A stretch of 64,000 bases of DNA, taken from assembly GCA_022749755.1 (NCBI GenBank), contig CM040446.1, forward strand, positions 13,540,367-13,604,366, written 5' to 3'. The stretch comes from Azadirachta indica (lineage: Eukaryota; Streptophyta; Magnoliopsida; Sapindales; Meliaceae). Of this stretch, positions 11,396-24,002 are shown piece by piece. The position numbers and the translations under genes were made by a program. Under the pieces are notes generated by a model. That model worked only from the letters and a program-made list of their open reading frames with translations, was not told the origin of the DNA and did no database searches. Positions within the stretch are counted from its first letter, which is position 1. Every line of letters begins with the position of its first letter.

Positions 11396-14300
11396 CTAAT
11401 CCTTAGAGGTTATGACCAGCAACCCCAGCAAACCTATAAGTACGTACTGCAAGAACAAAAACATTAGCTAATGACCGAGTCAAATGCTCAGTAAGACTTG
11501 CTAAAATTTTCATAGAGAAAATGTATGATGTTTAAAAGCACTGAAATATCAATACATCAATGAAAGTACCTTGATAATAGGCTTTTCAGTCATGATAATT
11601 GTCGCCCAGCCGGCATAAGGCAGGAACCTGCAAAGGCAAGAGATATAACCGAGTCAAATGAAGATCAAGCTTGTTGGGAGAATAGAAGGGCTTGCCGGAA
11701 AGAAATAGCCACTGGAAAATGACAAGCTACTTCGTACAATTCTAATGTTTCAAGGCTAATAGTTTAAGTCAATACAAAGCCAACAATCTGGTACAAAATT
11801 ATTCATTTTGACTGGCAGCTTTCAAGGAGTGACACATTTTAAGAAAGTTTACAATGCAATATTTCCACCAACTCAAATAGATAACACAAGTTCATTAGTA
11901 GACAACAACAGCAGACACTAAAACATGCGTAGATTGCAACTTATGTCCCTGAGTCCAAAAATGGTTAGAAAGTTGCCTAACACGTTAATATGCAATGCAT
12001 CATATCAACTAAAAACATAATCTGGACAACATGAGTTAACTCCTGAAGAATGTATAAGAGTTGTACTACTGGTTCAAAAATAAGCTAAGAAATAAGGAGT
12101 ACTTCCATAGGTATCAATTTACCCAACAGCTCTCCCCATGATATGTTGTTGTTTCAACCAAAATTGGCCTTGAGCATACAGCATCCTATCATTAACATCA
12201 TTATTGTCTCCTGCATAAAGCATCCAATCAAGATGAGACAATTAGTGCACTGAATGAATAATTAAACCATAAATATATAAACAAGCAAAAGAAATAGAAA
12301 CATATTTAGGAGTATTTCCTGCAAGGCTTCATGAAACTTTGTGATGTCCTCAAGAAAACTACGTTTGCTTTGTGTATATAAGAACAAATCATTCAAACAT
12401 CAAATAATATATGTATTTATCAAATATTCATGTCTAGAAAACTTTTTAGTGCTTGACAAGACAAGAATGGTAAAATAAAATTTAGCGACTCCATAGTGGC
12501 AATAACTAGCTAGAGATGAAAAATATGATACCTTTTGTAAGGATATCAACTTCACCAGTTTGTTGATGTTCATGAACCTACCAAGGAGTAACAGAATATA
12601 CCAGATATAAATTTCTTTATTAAAATAATATCATAGAATACACTGTAACTCATGTCAATCTAAAAGTAAAAATATAAATGTTCAACTCTATCAGAGAATA
12701 AGTTATAAGAGGTATAAGCTGACTGTACATAAACCTCTACTACTCTCTCTATTCCTCCCCTGTCCCCTCCCCCTCTTCCTCTCACCCTTCATCCTGACTT
12801 GAGTGATTTATAGACGCTATATAAAATATTGCCATATTCTTTGGGGAGGGAAACAAAACAGCTTTGCCGTTGTTGGTGGAGATCAAAAGAGTAGAAACTA
12901 AAAGAGAGGTGACTCAAAATATCCTTAAATCTCCATGAGAATTTTGATGGTCCAAAATTTCTTAATTTTTCCTATTTTGTTTGTTAGGCATGAGAAAAAT
13001 CTGGAAACATTAAGTTTCCATTATTCTTACCTCAATCACTCGATGGACAATTGGAATATCACGTCCCTAAGAAATATAGAAAAGATATGTTAGCAAAACC
13101 ATTATAGCAAAAATGTCCAATTTATATTCAATTCACACAAGCTAGTAGCACATACCAACTGGATAGAAAGGAACTGAAGAAACAGGTACAATCAGACAGA
13201 TAGAAATGTAAGAGAAATTCATAAGAGCTGGATATTATGTGAATTCAAGTAGCAATGTGACAAGATACACTGATAAAAATTTCTCCTTTGGAAAAAGAAA
13301 AATAATGAATTTCAAGCCATCAGAGAAATTTAGCCAGTTAAACTATCAGAAAAAACGATTAACTTTCCCACTTTGTTTGTTGTCCAATAAGTTATGTTCA
13401 TTATATTCCATTTTGGTGATACTACATATGATATGAAAAACCTAACCTCAAATGTATAATTCTCATCAGATGATATTGTTTAACATACAGTTGAAATGAA
13501 GCACAAAATTTTGCTATAAATTATTCTTCAATAGTCATTTTCAGTCGAGAAAATCAAAAGAACAAGAAACCTGTAGTTCCTAGTGACCCCAATGTCGCAT
13601 AAGAAAGAGGATTATTTTCCAAAATACAAGTAAATCATCAAATTGCATGGTCAAACCTATAAAAGACATAACATGGTGATAGAACCGAAACTTAGTGATC
13701 TTTATGAACAAATAAAGAATCGTAATAAGGAGTGATAACTGAACAGAAAAACATACCTTTACATTAAAAACGACAATTTCTCCTGCACGGATGGGGTCCT
13801 TGCTCATGTGCAGGAACAAAATGTCACCCTGCGCGAGAATCAAAAGTTTCAGTCACTCCAAACTGTTTCCAGCATTAAAGCTGCTTTAGACTTTATTTTC
13901 AAAAGAAAATGAAAATGAAAGTCAAAAAGGATAATACTTCAGGAATATCTAATAGGCAGATCTAGACGATTAGCAATATGGCAATCAACAAATCAAATTT
14001 AAAAATGACTATTTGAAAAGAATTATCATTAGCACATTCCATACAAGCACAGAAGTAGAAAAAGAGAGAGAGAGAACTGAATAACATGTGCTGCTAATAT
14101 TTGCCAAAGTTTGGATCTGAACCAAGGCACTGAGACATTTTTTTTATTTTCTAAAACAGTTGTTTTTCAGAATGAACTCACCCGTTGAAAGCCAGGTTCC
14201 ATGCTTTCAGAGAGCACAACTACAACAGGTGATTCGCTTCCGGTTATACACATTAACCCTTTCCATATCATGAATGCCGATGAGACAATCATGCCTGTAA

Positions 14301-15189
14301 AGATAGTGCAAACAAAACAAGCCGCCGATAGAATTAACCACTAATGAAAGTGTTAAAATACTGAGTATTACAGATAAAGAAACAAAAAAGTTGGAAATAA
14401 AAATCGAACGCCAACAAGATTGTTACTGCAGAGGTCTCAAAATAATCAGGAGCAAAACTATCACTTGTGAGCATCAGATTCCTACCACAGAAACTTACAC
14501 AAGCTTCTTTTAGAGTGAAAATACATACTGAAAAATTAGTATGCCTCCTTAAATAAACGTCAGTACAAACGAATACAGATAACATTAGAATTTGTAATTC
14601 CAAGAAATATGAAGAACAAGGTGACCGTCTGCCATTCGGTGGCCGAAAATCATAGTGGGAACGAAGAGTTCTCATTAATGCCGAGCACTTTTCGTACTTA
14701 ATGTTGTAGTTCTAGGCCTTCATAATAAATCTTTGGACGGCGAATGACATTTATCTTCAACGCCTGGCGTTGACAAATGACAAGAACTATTTCTACAGTG
14801 CGGAAGAATTCTCCTGAAAACAGAGAAGTTCTCGGCATCGAAGAAAATTCTATTTCAAATACAACGTTGAAGAGAAACTGTCAAATGAAAGAGGCGACAA
14901 AAAGTACGAAGAAACCAAACCATTTCAAGAGCATAAAACACGATTATCCATAAATCGTGATAACGAAAACGAAGAACATTGAAAACGAACCAAGACTAAT
15001 AATCTGAAAGAGAGACTCTCTGATCTTCATGGATTTGACGGATTCGATGCTTCTCTGATCCACGTCATTTTCCGTTGATAAATCTCTGATTTTGAAAGTG
15101 TAAACCGACTTATGCCTATCGATTGCACCAATTGAAAATCTAGTGGGCTTTTGGTATTGCATAGCAGGCAATGGCTTCCGTTTGACCAT
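11396..15189 (-). CDS. SEC11: Signal peptidase complex catalytic subunit SEC11 homolog
   Basis: Membrane serine protease that removes signal peptides from proteins entering the ER. Eight exons (minus): 15189-14991, 14294-14182, 13828-13757, 13066-13031, 12577-12532, 12210-12123, 11627-11570, 11446-11396. The sum is 663 nt (220 residues plus stop), in frame, with GT-AG ends. A membrane segment starts at about residue 68. The nucleophile box is [13 protein letters not shown], catalytic Ser97. GDILFLHM follows, then the catalytic His136 in IPIVHRVIE and the acidic box GDNNDVNDR at 156-164, with a second hydrophobic stretch at the C-terminus. Two oddities: plant SEC11 proteins are usually about 180 residues, so this one has about 40 extra N-terminal residues ([18 protein letters not shown] and on); and the residue before the catalytic Ser is Glu rather than the usual Gly. 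Likely functional, possibly a divergent paralog. Confidence 0.9.
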
Positions 15190-17654
15190 TTGGACTCAGT
15201 CAGCGGTCCCGTTTGCGTAGTACTTTGAATTGGATTGTGCCATGTGTCCTTCTTAGCCTTACTCGGATTGGAAAATTACACCCAATTGCCCACTCTTGTT
15301 TCTAATTTTAAAAATAATAGTTTGGTTCTTAAGGGTGAGTTGAATATTGTTTTTTTCAAGTGCAAATTTCTTTATTTGCATGTTAAAATTTATTTTGAAT
15401 GTATTATTTTAATAAAAATTTTAATTTAATTAAGAATAATTGAACTTAAAAGAATATAATTTTTATACCCCTCTAACACATCTATTTAACATTTAAATTC
15501 CTTTTTTTAGTATTAAACTTTTTTCTTATTGAAATAGATTATTAAACTAATTCATCATAACTTTTCTTATAGTGTGAACGCATAAAAGGAAATGATTGAA
15601 AAGATTCAACTGATAAAACCTTATTTTTATCCTTTAATATTTATTATGCTTGCTTTAGTTTTTTTAAGGAAAGTGAGATTTACCTCTTTACTAGATTCAA
15701 ATTTACTCGATTTTATTCCCATTAGTTTAAACTGTTGGAAAACTCCCTGCCATCAAAACGGTAATGAAAACAATTAAAATTTTAAGGACATTTTAATCCA
15801 ACTAAATATGGAGATGATGTCCCAGCTTGGCATAAATTTGATTAAAATAAAATAAAATTATATAAAAAAAAATTTTAACAATAATTAATATTAGTTTTCA
15901 ATTCTTTAAATAACCACCGTATAATGTATATTATAAAAATAATCAATTTGGATGAAAATATTTTTATAAAAATTTTTTAAAAAATAATCATAAAATACAT
16001 TCACATAAAAATATTTTAATTTAAAAAAATTTAAAATGATCTTTTTTTAAATATTTTAAATAATAATTATTAGGAAAAATTCAGCCAGTATTCATCATTT
16101 TCGTTAAATTTACTAAAAAAAAACACCAACCTTATCTCCATCCTTTCCCTATCCCCCATTACCGGTTTCATCTCCAAATCAGCCGCCCTCTCCCCTTCCC
16201 ATCTCCATGGCTACTCTATCGTCTCCCCCCACCATCTCCCTTATCTCTCTCTCCCTCCAAATCCAAGTGCAGGCATTTTCCTTTTTCTCTCTCCTCCAAA
16301 TCCAATCGCATACTCTGGCACACCGCACCAAGCTTCAGTTTTGTGATGGATGATTTTTAGATTTCGACGACGAGTATTTGTGGGAGGAGTTTTATATTTG
16401 GTAGATTGATTGGTGTGTCTGAGTTTTTTTTTTTAAATTTTTTATGAATTTGTTTGATTGGTTGGGTAGACAACGAAGAAATTTTTTATGAATTGGTTAT
16501 GGATGAGTTTTTTTTTTTCTAAATTTTTGTGAATTTTGAATGAATGGTTTGATAGATGTTGAAATTTTTTTTTTTATTTTGGGTTGGGTAGATAATTTTT
16601 TAAGTTTAGGTTTTATAAATAAAAAGATTGTATTTTCTTTTTTTATCTGATTATGAAAATATTGAGCGTTGTTGTAGGTATCCGTGGCGATAAAGGTGAT
16701 TCAAGAGTGCTCAATTGAAGAATTGGAGTGTTTTAGGTCGTGCAATACAAGAGGAATTTAGGACTGCAGTTGCTTTTATTGGTACTTGTTCAATTTTGGT
16801 TTGTGCAAAGAGTCGGGAGATTATTCAGTGTATGATGAGAGCTCTCTGTAATTTGGAGATAATTGAATTTAGAAGAAGTTTCTGGCCTACGAAAACAGCG
16901 GCCATTTTTTAATTTTTATTAATTAAAAAATTAATTGATAATAAAATATGACCTTGTTCCGTGCGGTGGAGTGATGCATATAATAAATTTAATTCATATT
17001 TAAAAAATATATTTATATATTAAATATAAATTTATAATTTTTTCATAGTTTAAATAAATTTATTAATAAATTATGTAATATATTTATAAAATTTAAATAT
17101 TTATATAAACTCAATTCATGTTTATCTAAATTATATTTATATATAAATTATACAAATATATTTTATGTAAACAATATAAATTATTTTTACATATTAATAT
17201 ATATTTATATATAAATATATCAATATTTGTATATTAAATTATTTATTCATAGATAAAAATATATTTAATATATTAAGTTATTTATTTAAGTTGTGAAAAA
17301 GAGATTTAATTTTGTCTCATTACGGGGGCATTATGCTAAAAGTATATTTTTTTTTTTTTAAATTAACAGAATATTCTTAGTGGCAGGGAGGTTTTTGTAC
17401 ATTTTATTCTAGAGGTGAAATTTAGTAAGCTTGAATCTACTTGAAGTTAAATGTCATTTTCTCATTTTTTTATGTATATTTTTTTAGTTTCTCCAATAAT
17501 TTGAAATTTTTATTTTAAAAAAAAAATATTTAAATTTGATTAATATTTTTATGAGTATGTATATAAAAAAAAAATTAACATACACAATAAAAAAAAGTTT
17601 TAAATAAAGGTTATTTGACATTTATGAAGTAATACAAACTGAAAAATAATTTTT
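15190..17654. other. AT-rich intergenic DNA
   Basis: Long AT-rich stretch. Positions 16130-16330 are pyrimidine-rich and begin a Ser/Leu-rich frame (MATLSSPPTISLISL) that stops after about 50 codons. Positions 16680-16910 hold an open frame of 65 codons. Neither matches a family I know. Positions 16930-17300 are almost pure A+T. The stretch must include the SEC11 promoter next to 15190. Confidence 0.35.
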
Positions 17655-18403
17655 GAGATATTAAATTTTACCCAACTGACTTTTAAGAAAAACTAATACT
17701 CCTTTACGGTTCCTATTTACATCTGATTATTTTATCTCTCTACTAATAAAAATATCTAAAATAATTTTTTTTTTATTTTGTAATAAAAATATAATCTTAT
17801 TTTAATATTTAAATTTAAAAGTTATAATAATATTTTGAATCTTAACTATTTGTTCTTTCTAAATCTATTATCAAATTTATATAATATTTAATTATATATT
17901 TTCTAAAATATATCATATTGTTAAAATAGTTTATTTTAAAAATTATGTATAATTAATATTGTCTACGTATAATTGTGTAAATAGTTAAGAAATTTTGAAA
18001 ACAAATTTTATATTTTAAAAAATTCTACAATTAATTATACATAATTTTTTTCAATAAATTATTTGAATAATGTGATATATTTTAAAAATTATATATAATT
18101 AGTTATTATAAATTTTTTATTATAAATTTTAAAGAAAATAAATAATTAAGGGTTAAAATATTATTATAATTTTTAAATTTAAATGTTACAATAAGATTAT
18201 ATTGATTATTAAATAAAAAATAAAAAAATATAATTATTTTATATATTTTTAGTAGTAGATGAGTAAAATAATCAAATTAAAATATAAATAGTAATATTAG
18301 GGATATCTTAACTTTTTTTAAAATATATGGAATGTCTCGTCTTTTTTAAAACTCAGGAGGGTATATTGACTTTTTTATCAAGGAGGATAAAATATAATAT
18401 CTC
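17655..18403. mobile_element. Fold-back (long-TIR) DNA element with ~9-bp target duplication
   Basis: The two halves are imperfect reverse complements over most of their length (more than 300 bases per arm). Both ends begin GAGATATTA and share later blocks such as ATATAATCTTATT, TTTAAATTTAAAA and TATAATAATATTTT. The flanks are ATAATTTTT on the left (17646-17654) and TTAATTTTT on the right (18404-18412), a 9-bp duplication with one mismatch, as for Mutator-like insertions. No transposase frame. Confidence 0.6.
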
Positions 18404-18412
18404 TTAATTTTT

Positions 18413-19555
18413 AAATCTTCTTATATGGTTTTGTGAGTTTCTTAGAATAAAAATAATAATGAAATTAATATTTTTTATTTGATGTTTTTGAAGAATAAAG
18501 TTATATTTAAAAATAAAAATTGTAAAATGTCTTCTTTAGAAAAATTTTAAAAAATAAAATTTTACAACTTTATTTGATAATATCATATAATAGTTATTTT
18601 TATATTAATTAATTAATTAATTAATCTAAATTTTGGTAAATAAAAGTACTATTAAATATAGTCTTACTTTTATTTTAAAGTATCTTAATTTAATATTTTC
18701 AAATATACCAAATAAAAAATATATATTTTAGTACATCATCTTCCCTCATTATCTTTATAGATTTATATTATTTAATTTTTATACAACTCTAATATTTAAC
18801 AATACATTATTCTTCATAATTAATTTGTGGTGAGAATAATTTTAAGCAATATCTTAGCATACTGATTTAAAAAATTAAAAAAAAAAACTTTTATCTGTTA
18901 TCTGTTTTATGGTTACCCAAATATAAAACTCAGTTTTTCTAATTTATAAACAACAATCAAACAAGTATTTTGTCTGTTTAAAAAAAAAAATAAAACAAGA
19001 TTTGAAAAATAGTAACCAACAAGGTTTAAAATTTTAAAAATACTCTACAATTTAAATAATATTTTATATTATATAAAAGATCACAAATTCTTTTTTAACT
19101 CGATTTGAAATCCAAATTTTTACACCTTAAGTTTTACGAGTTAAACCAACTATTCCAACTATAATATCATGTAAATTATATAAATTAGATTTTCATCTAA
19201 TGAATAAAAAAAAATATAAACAGAAATAATTGATGAGAGAAAAATATTGTAACATTGAGTTAATTTATATAATATCAGCTCATTTTTTAATTTTAATATT
19301 TTAAAAAATATTTGATTATTTGTTTAGATCTTAAGGTTCAATTTATATTTGAAACAAACAATCAAGGTAGAAAAAATATATATATATATATATTATATTA
19401 TATTATATTATATATAGATTGACTCTAATTTTAAATTTCAATTTTAATGAAAAAAAAAAGGAAAAAACAAACAAACAAACGTAACAATGCATCCATATTT
19501 ATTTTGACAAAGAAGAAACGACAACGTATTCGATATGAGCCTTGAGTCGAGGGGC
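18413..19555. other. AT-rich intergenic DNA with TA microsatellite
   Basis: AT-rich spacer containing an AATT repeat near 18609-18632 and a TATA/TATTA microsatellite at about 19376-19417. No gene seen. Confidence 0.4.
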
Positions 19556-19563
19556 TATAAAAT
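19556..19563 (+). promoter_or_regulatory. TATA box of SNU13/NHP2L1
   Basis: TATAAAAT in a GC-richer context (GGGGC before it), 115 bases upstream of the start codon. AAACCCT (about 19599) and AAACCCTAG (19637-19645) lie between it and the ATG, so the expected transcript would carry telo-boxes in its leader. Confidence 0.55.
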
Positions 19564-19670
19564 ATCTCGTCGACCTTCCTCGCAACTCTCTTCGCTTAAA
19601 CCCTGAAGCCTTTGTTGTGTTCATTTGGTCCCTCAAAAACCCTAGCCTCCTTCTCCACCCGACAGCGAAC

Positions 19671-21428
19671 ATGGTACTGTGTCTCTGTCAGTCGCCTATT
19701 GTTTGAATTTTCTTTTGTTCTGTGATCTATGCTGTGATTACTATGTATATTGACGTTTTGTTGGGATTGAATTTTCAGACAGGAGAAGCAGTGAACCCTA
19801 AAGCGTACCCGCTTGCAGATTCTCATCTGACAATTACAATATTGGATCTTGTTCAACAGGCAGCCAACTACAAGCAGCTCAAGAAAGGCGCCAATGAAGG
19901 TTTTCTTCTTTCTCTTCTTCTCACCTAGTCACCTACGTCCGTAAGAACATTTTTCTGTGTTCTAATACGATCTCATTTTTGGTTTATTCTTTCAATTTCA
20001 GCCACTAAGACCCTCAACAGGGGTATCTCCGAGTTTATTGTGATGGCTGCTGATACCGAGCCTCTCGAGATTCTTCTTCATCTTCCTCTTCTAGCGGAAG
20101 ACAAGGTAGTTTTGATTTTTGAATTGGTAGTTTATTTGTATTTAATTACTGATTTCCTTATTAATTAAGATTGTTAATTTTGTTCTCAATTACTCGTGGA
20201 AGTGTCAATTGGAAGTTGGATTTCAGGGTATACATTCTTAGTTTGGTAGATACCATTAGTCAACTGGTTCATGTAGTTCTGAGTTCTTATACTAAATAGC
20301 AATCGTCTATTGTGGAAATCAGAAAATGTTAAATAGCAATCATCTATTATGGAAATTAGAAAATAAATGGCCGGATACTCTCTTTAACTGCTGATTGCTT
20401 GGTGTCTTTGTATGATGATTAGAGTCTTTCTAACCAGTTTCTGATTTGTGTAAGGGCAACTTGTCAAAGGTGAATGCTATAATTGTAACTTCTGTATTGA
20501 TGTCTTATTATATGACTTGGGCATTGTTTTGAGTGCCTATCTGGAACTTGATTTTTATATTTTTATCAAGGCCGCGGAGCAGAGTAAAGATTTGCCTCAG
20601 ACATCTCTTTTTTTTTTTTTAAATATAAAATTTTGGAGAGAGAAACACAGGTTATTCCTTTAAAACATATATGGATTACTTTCAGAAGTTGGACTTAATT
20701 TCCTTGATGGAGGACTATTATAATTCCAGTACTGTGGAGAAAGAATTATTGATACACTGAGACAACTCACTGTTTTTCATTGGAAAAAAATTTCAAAATA
20801 TTTCTGACTATTGCTTGCTGGATTATTATATCGTCAGCCGCACTGAAACCACTGTAAAAACTAAAATTAAAGAAATCTTACAGAATTACAGTTCTGTGTT
20901 TTCTCAGTGTAGTGTTTTCCAGCTGGAAAAGGCTTATTGCTTAATGGAGATCAATATTTGCATCTAAAGTTAGAGAGCTTTTCCTTAGCAAACCATAACT
21001 TGTTAAATGATATGATTCCTTTGGACAAACTAAAATTTTAAAGAGCTGTGTTCTAGGAGTTTATAGCTAATCCACAGTTCATGTTTTTCCTGTGTTCCTT
21101 TGTTGATGGTTTACTACGAGGTGTAGAACTAAATGATCTTTGTTTGAATTTGGCAGAATGTACCCTACGTGTTTGTCCCTTCAAAGCAGGCACTTGGCCG
21201 AGCATGTGGTGTCACAAGACCTGTCATTGCTTGTTCTGTGACTACAAACGAGGCGAGCCAATTGAAAACCCAAATTCAACAACTCAAGGTACCACATGTC
21301 ACATGCTTTTAAACTTGGTGATATAGAGTGTTGTCATTATCTGCGGCTTTTGATTTTGGTTTTAAGCCTGCATTCTGAGTTTCCCCTTGTGTCTAATGCA
21401 GGATGCCATCGAGAAGCTCTTGATATGA
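19671..21428 (+). CDS. SNU13: SNU13/NHP2L1 (15.5K, L7Ae family) RNA-binding protein
   Basis: L7Ae-family protein that binds the kink-turn of U4 snRNA in the tri-snRNP and of box C/D snoRNAs, nucleating assembly of both particles in nucleus and nucleolus. Five exons (plus): 19671-19673, 19779-19899, 20002-20105, 21157-21288, 21402-21428. The total is 387 nt, exactly the 128 residues of this family. Exon 1 holds the ATG codon only; exon 2 starts [31 protein letters not shown] in the RNA-contacting region, [17 protein letters not shown], and [20 protein letters not shown] are all conserved. All introns are GT-AG. No defects. Confidence 0.96.
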
Positions 21429-21894
21429 ATTATAATGGAATTCACATTTTCGGTGTGATGGGCCTCTTGGATAGTGGTCACTCCTTTGGAGGCTTTGACT
21501 GATGAAGTAGTTGTGCCACTAGGAAATTTTCTGGTATTAACTTTGTATTTTTATTTTCATGTTTTCTTGTCATGCATTGTGAGAACTTTTGAAATTATAT
21601 TTACCAGCGCTTGGGATGAATGAGTGATGCTATAAACTGTTGTTTTTTGTTTAAAGGTTTCTTTGTCATCGCATCTTGTTTCCTAGTTAATGGCTGTTAT
21701 TGTAAAGATTATTACTAAATTGTTAAAAGACGCATAACAAATATCTTGTAGGCTTTGTGTTGGAAAATTAAGTCATTAATATGGGTGTATGGCTGAAGTT
21801 GTACGAGCTGTCTTCTTATCCGCCAATTTTTTTCAGGGTTCCTGTCTCGGGGGTTCCACAATGAAAACGTAATATTTAATACCAATAAAATTTT
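21429..21894. other. SNU13 3' UTR and spacer
   Basis: The first part should be the 3' UTR of SNU13. No other feature seen. Confidence 0.4.
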
Positions 21895-21950
21895 TGGTTA
21901 TCGGACATGACTAGAAATCATGTAGGCTCTGCACGCACAGGTTCGAATCC
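21895..21950 (+). pseudogene. Decayed tRNA-Ser(AGA) fragment
   Basis: The D arm and loop (TGGTTATCGGACATGA), an anticodon arm CATGACTAGAAATCATG with anticodon AGA at 21913-21915, the long variable arm (GGCTCTGCACGCA) and the T arm with GGTTCGAATCC follow in the order of plant nuclear tRNA-Ser(AGA). The acceptor stem is missing on both sides (AT-rich DNA before; GAGCTTTG after instead of a pairing strand). The variable-arm stem is mismatched. A dead gene remnant or tRNA-derived fragment. Confidence 0.7.
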
Positions 21951-22527
21951 GAGCTTTGTTAACTGGCATGTTACAGTAATGATTGTGGCAGATTATTGTA
22001 ATGTTCTGTTTTTGCTTCTTCTTTGTTTTAAGTTCAATGTAAATATATCGAGTGGGTAAAATATATGTATTACATGTATATATATGTATTGTCAATAAAT
22101 TAAAATAATAATTGATAATAGTAATTTGTAGAATTCTCTCGAAAAAAAAGATTATTGAGATAAAAAAAAGAATAAATTGTTCCTTCTATACGCTCGCTCG
22201 TCTAATTAAAAGTTTTCAATTATTTCCTCATGCAACCCTAAGACCAAAATATTTGAAAAAATAGTGCCTTGCATGGACACCAGGTCATGAGAACCTAACT
22301 TCAAACAATTGTCTCCAAATTCCATTGACAGTCACAATATCAATACGAGGAAATAGTGAATAAAATATTAATTTGAACGCGAATGCCAGTCTAAACAAAT
22401 GCACTTATATATAACCAATTTTTTCTTATTCTGATAAGATCAAAACTATAGAATGTATTATACATATATATATATATATATGAATAATAAAATAAAAACC
22501 ATTAGACTATAATTTGGTCAATAAATC

Positions 22528-22987
22528 TTAAATCGGCGTCCGCAGGCTGTCTCGCGGTGGGTCTAACTCGAGGAGGATATCATTAATTTCTGCTTGTCTT
22601 CTACGGCTATACGATTCCCATTCCTGTCGACGCAATTCCAATTGTGGTCCAGTACACTGTTGCATTAACGAATCTATCTTCTGCATAATACTCTGAATTT
22701 CCTTAAGTTGATCAATTCTAACACCAACAATGCCTCGGATTGGGTCTGCAGCACGAGCATCGGCTTCGATGTTTGTACATCTCAAGAATTCATATTTTTG
22801 GCGAGGTTCGATTGCTGTAAACATTTCCACTATTCTATCTGCACGAAAGTACTCAAACATATTCTCCAGCCCTTTTTCTTCATAATCATGATCTGGAAAA
22901 TATGTCTCCAACACCTTTTTCTCTGTTTCTGTATTATATTACAAGTGCAAAGCAAGCAAGCAGAGCATATTCTACATATACATATAC

Positions 22988-23033
<46 letters not shown>

Positions 23034-23145
23034 GTACACACAAATTTATATAAAAATTAAAAATTCCAAACGTAAATAACAACCCAATAAAAGAATAATT
23101 AAATAAAATAAGATTGAAAAAATTACCTGACAAATTGCTTGACAT
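22528..23145 (-). CDS. Short LOB-domain-like protein lacking the zinc motif
   Basis: LOB/LBD proteins are plant DNA-binding regulators. The proposed model is two exons (minus), 23145-23127 and 22928-22528, with GT-AG ends, 420 nt in frame, 139 residues starting MSSNLSETEKKVLETYFPDH. It contains the C-terminal two-thirds of a LOB domain: YFPDHDYEEKGLENMFEYF in place of the GAS block, a region ending EADARAADPIRGIVGV (the DPVYG-like signature), then a heptad-like helix (QLKEIQSIMQKIDSLMQQ). The CX2CX6CX3C zinc motif that should precede YFP is absent from the model. It could be a degenerate gene, a 5'-truncated copy, or a non-DNA-binding LBD-like protein. A copia LTR begins 182 bases upstream of the start codon. 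Confidence 0.5.
22976..23033. repeat. Compound AT/AC microsatellite
   Basis: Alternating TA, then AC (about seven units), then TA runs, inside the intron of the LOB-like gene model. It produces spurious Tyr/Ile/His-rich frames on both strands. Confidence 0.85.
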
Positions 23146-23326
23146 GTTAATAAAAGATAAAATAGACGGACAATGAAAAACTCGGAGAGTATTCTTCGAT
23201 TCTGTTCCTTTTCAACAGTAATCTCTGGCCAGGTCTCGTATTGCAGCTGCAAGTATAACAACAAGGGATAGATTTTCTGTGGGTTTAAATAATCAAGATT
23301 TTGACCAATTCGATAATATATATATA

Positions 23327-24001
23327 TGTGAAATTGTAAAGTTCACTTTTGGTGAACAATACTGTATAAATAAATAGTGCCGTATTCATGAACAATGTCG
23401 TGCGTATATGAGTACCGAAATACATCGAAAATGTAGTTACTTTTTTTTTTTTTTTTTTACTTTCTTTACTAATGAGGTTAGTGTTAGGTGAAAAAAGTTG
23501 AATTTAGGTAGTGATTGGTAGATGGAGAAATTTGTGAAGTAAATTGTGAAATGTGTGTGGAAAAAGGGGAGAAGGAAACCATTATAAATACCTCATCCTT
23601 TTCAATATTCTATCCATCCCAAAATTATCCTTTGAGAGTTTTAATTAGTTTCTTCTTTGTGTCATATTCTTCACTTAAAGTTGTTTCTCCTAGTGAGAGA
23701 GAGTGTGTGAAATACTCTTATTTAAAGAGTTGTTCTTTCTTTATTATTAAAGAGAAAGAGATTTGTAATCTCTATTTTAAAATAGTAAAATACTCCTATA
23801 CTTATCTGTGATTTTTACCCTAATTTATTTAACAGTTTTCTACGTAAAATATTTGTGTCGATTTATTTTATTGTTTTATTTTACTATAGACAGTTATATC
23901 TCATACTTATTATTGTTATTTTGATGGATAGTTATATCTCTTATATAACGTTTATTTTCATTGTAATTGCGTATTTTACTTTGACCTCTAATTTTCTAAC
24001 A
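23327..24001 (+). repeat. 5' LTR of copia element 1
   Basis: Starts TGTGAAATTGTAAAGTTCAC and ends TTTTCTAACA (TG...CA). Aligns along its length with 28120-28766 but is about 28 bases longer, with many substitutions. Confidence 0.9.
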
Positions 24002-24002
24002 G

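Noticed and set aside
16715..16912. 65-codon open frame (+) and a nearby Ser-rich frame at 16207
   Set aside because: Protein-like in places, but short, with no splice partners that extend it and no known family.
22708..23079. Frames rich in Tyr/Ile/His across 22830-23079 on both strands
   Set aside because: Produced by the AT/AC microsatellite and by antisense reading of the LOB-like exon.
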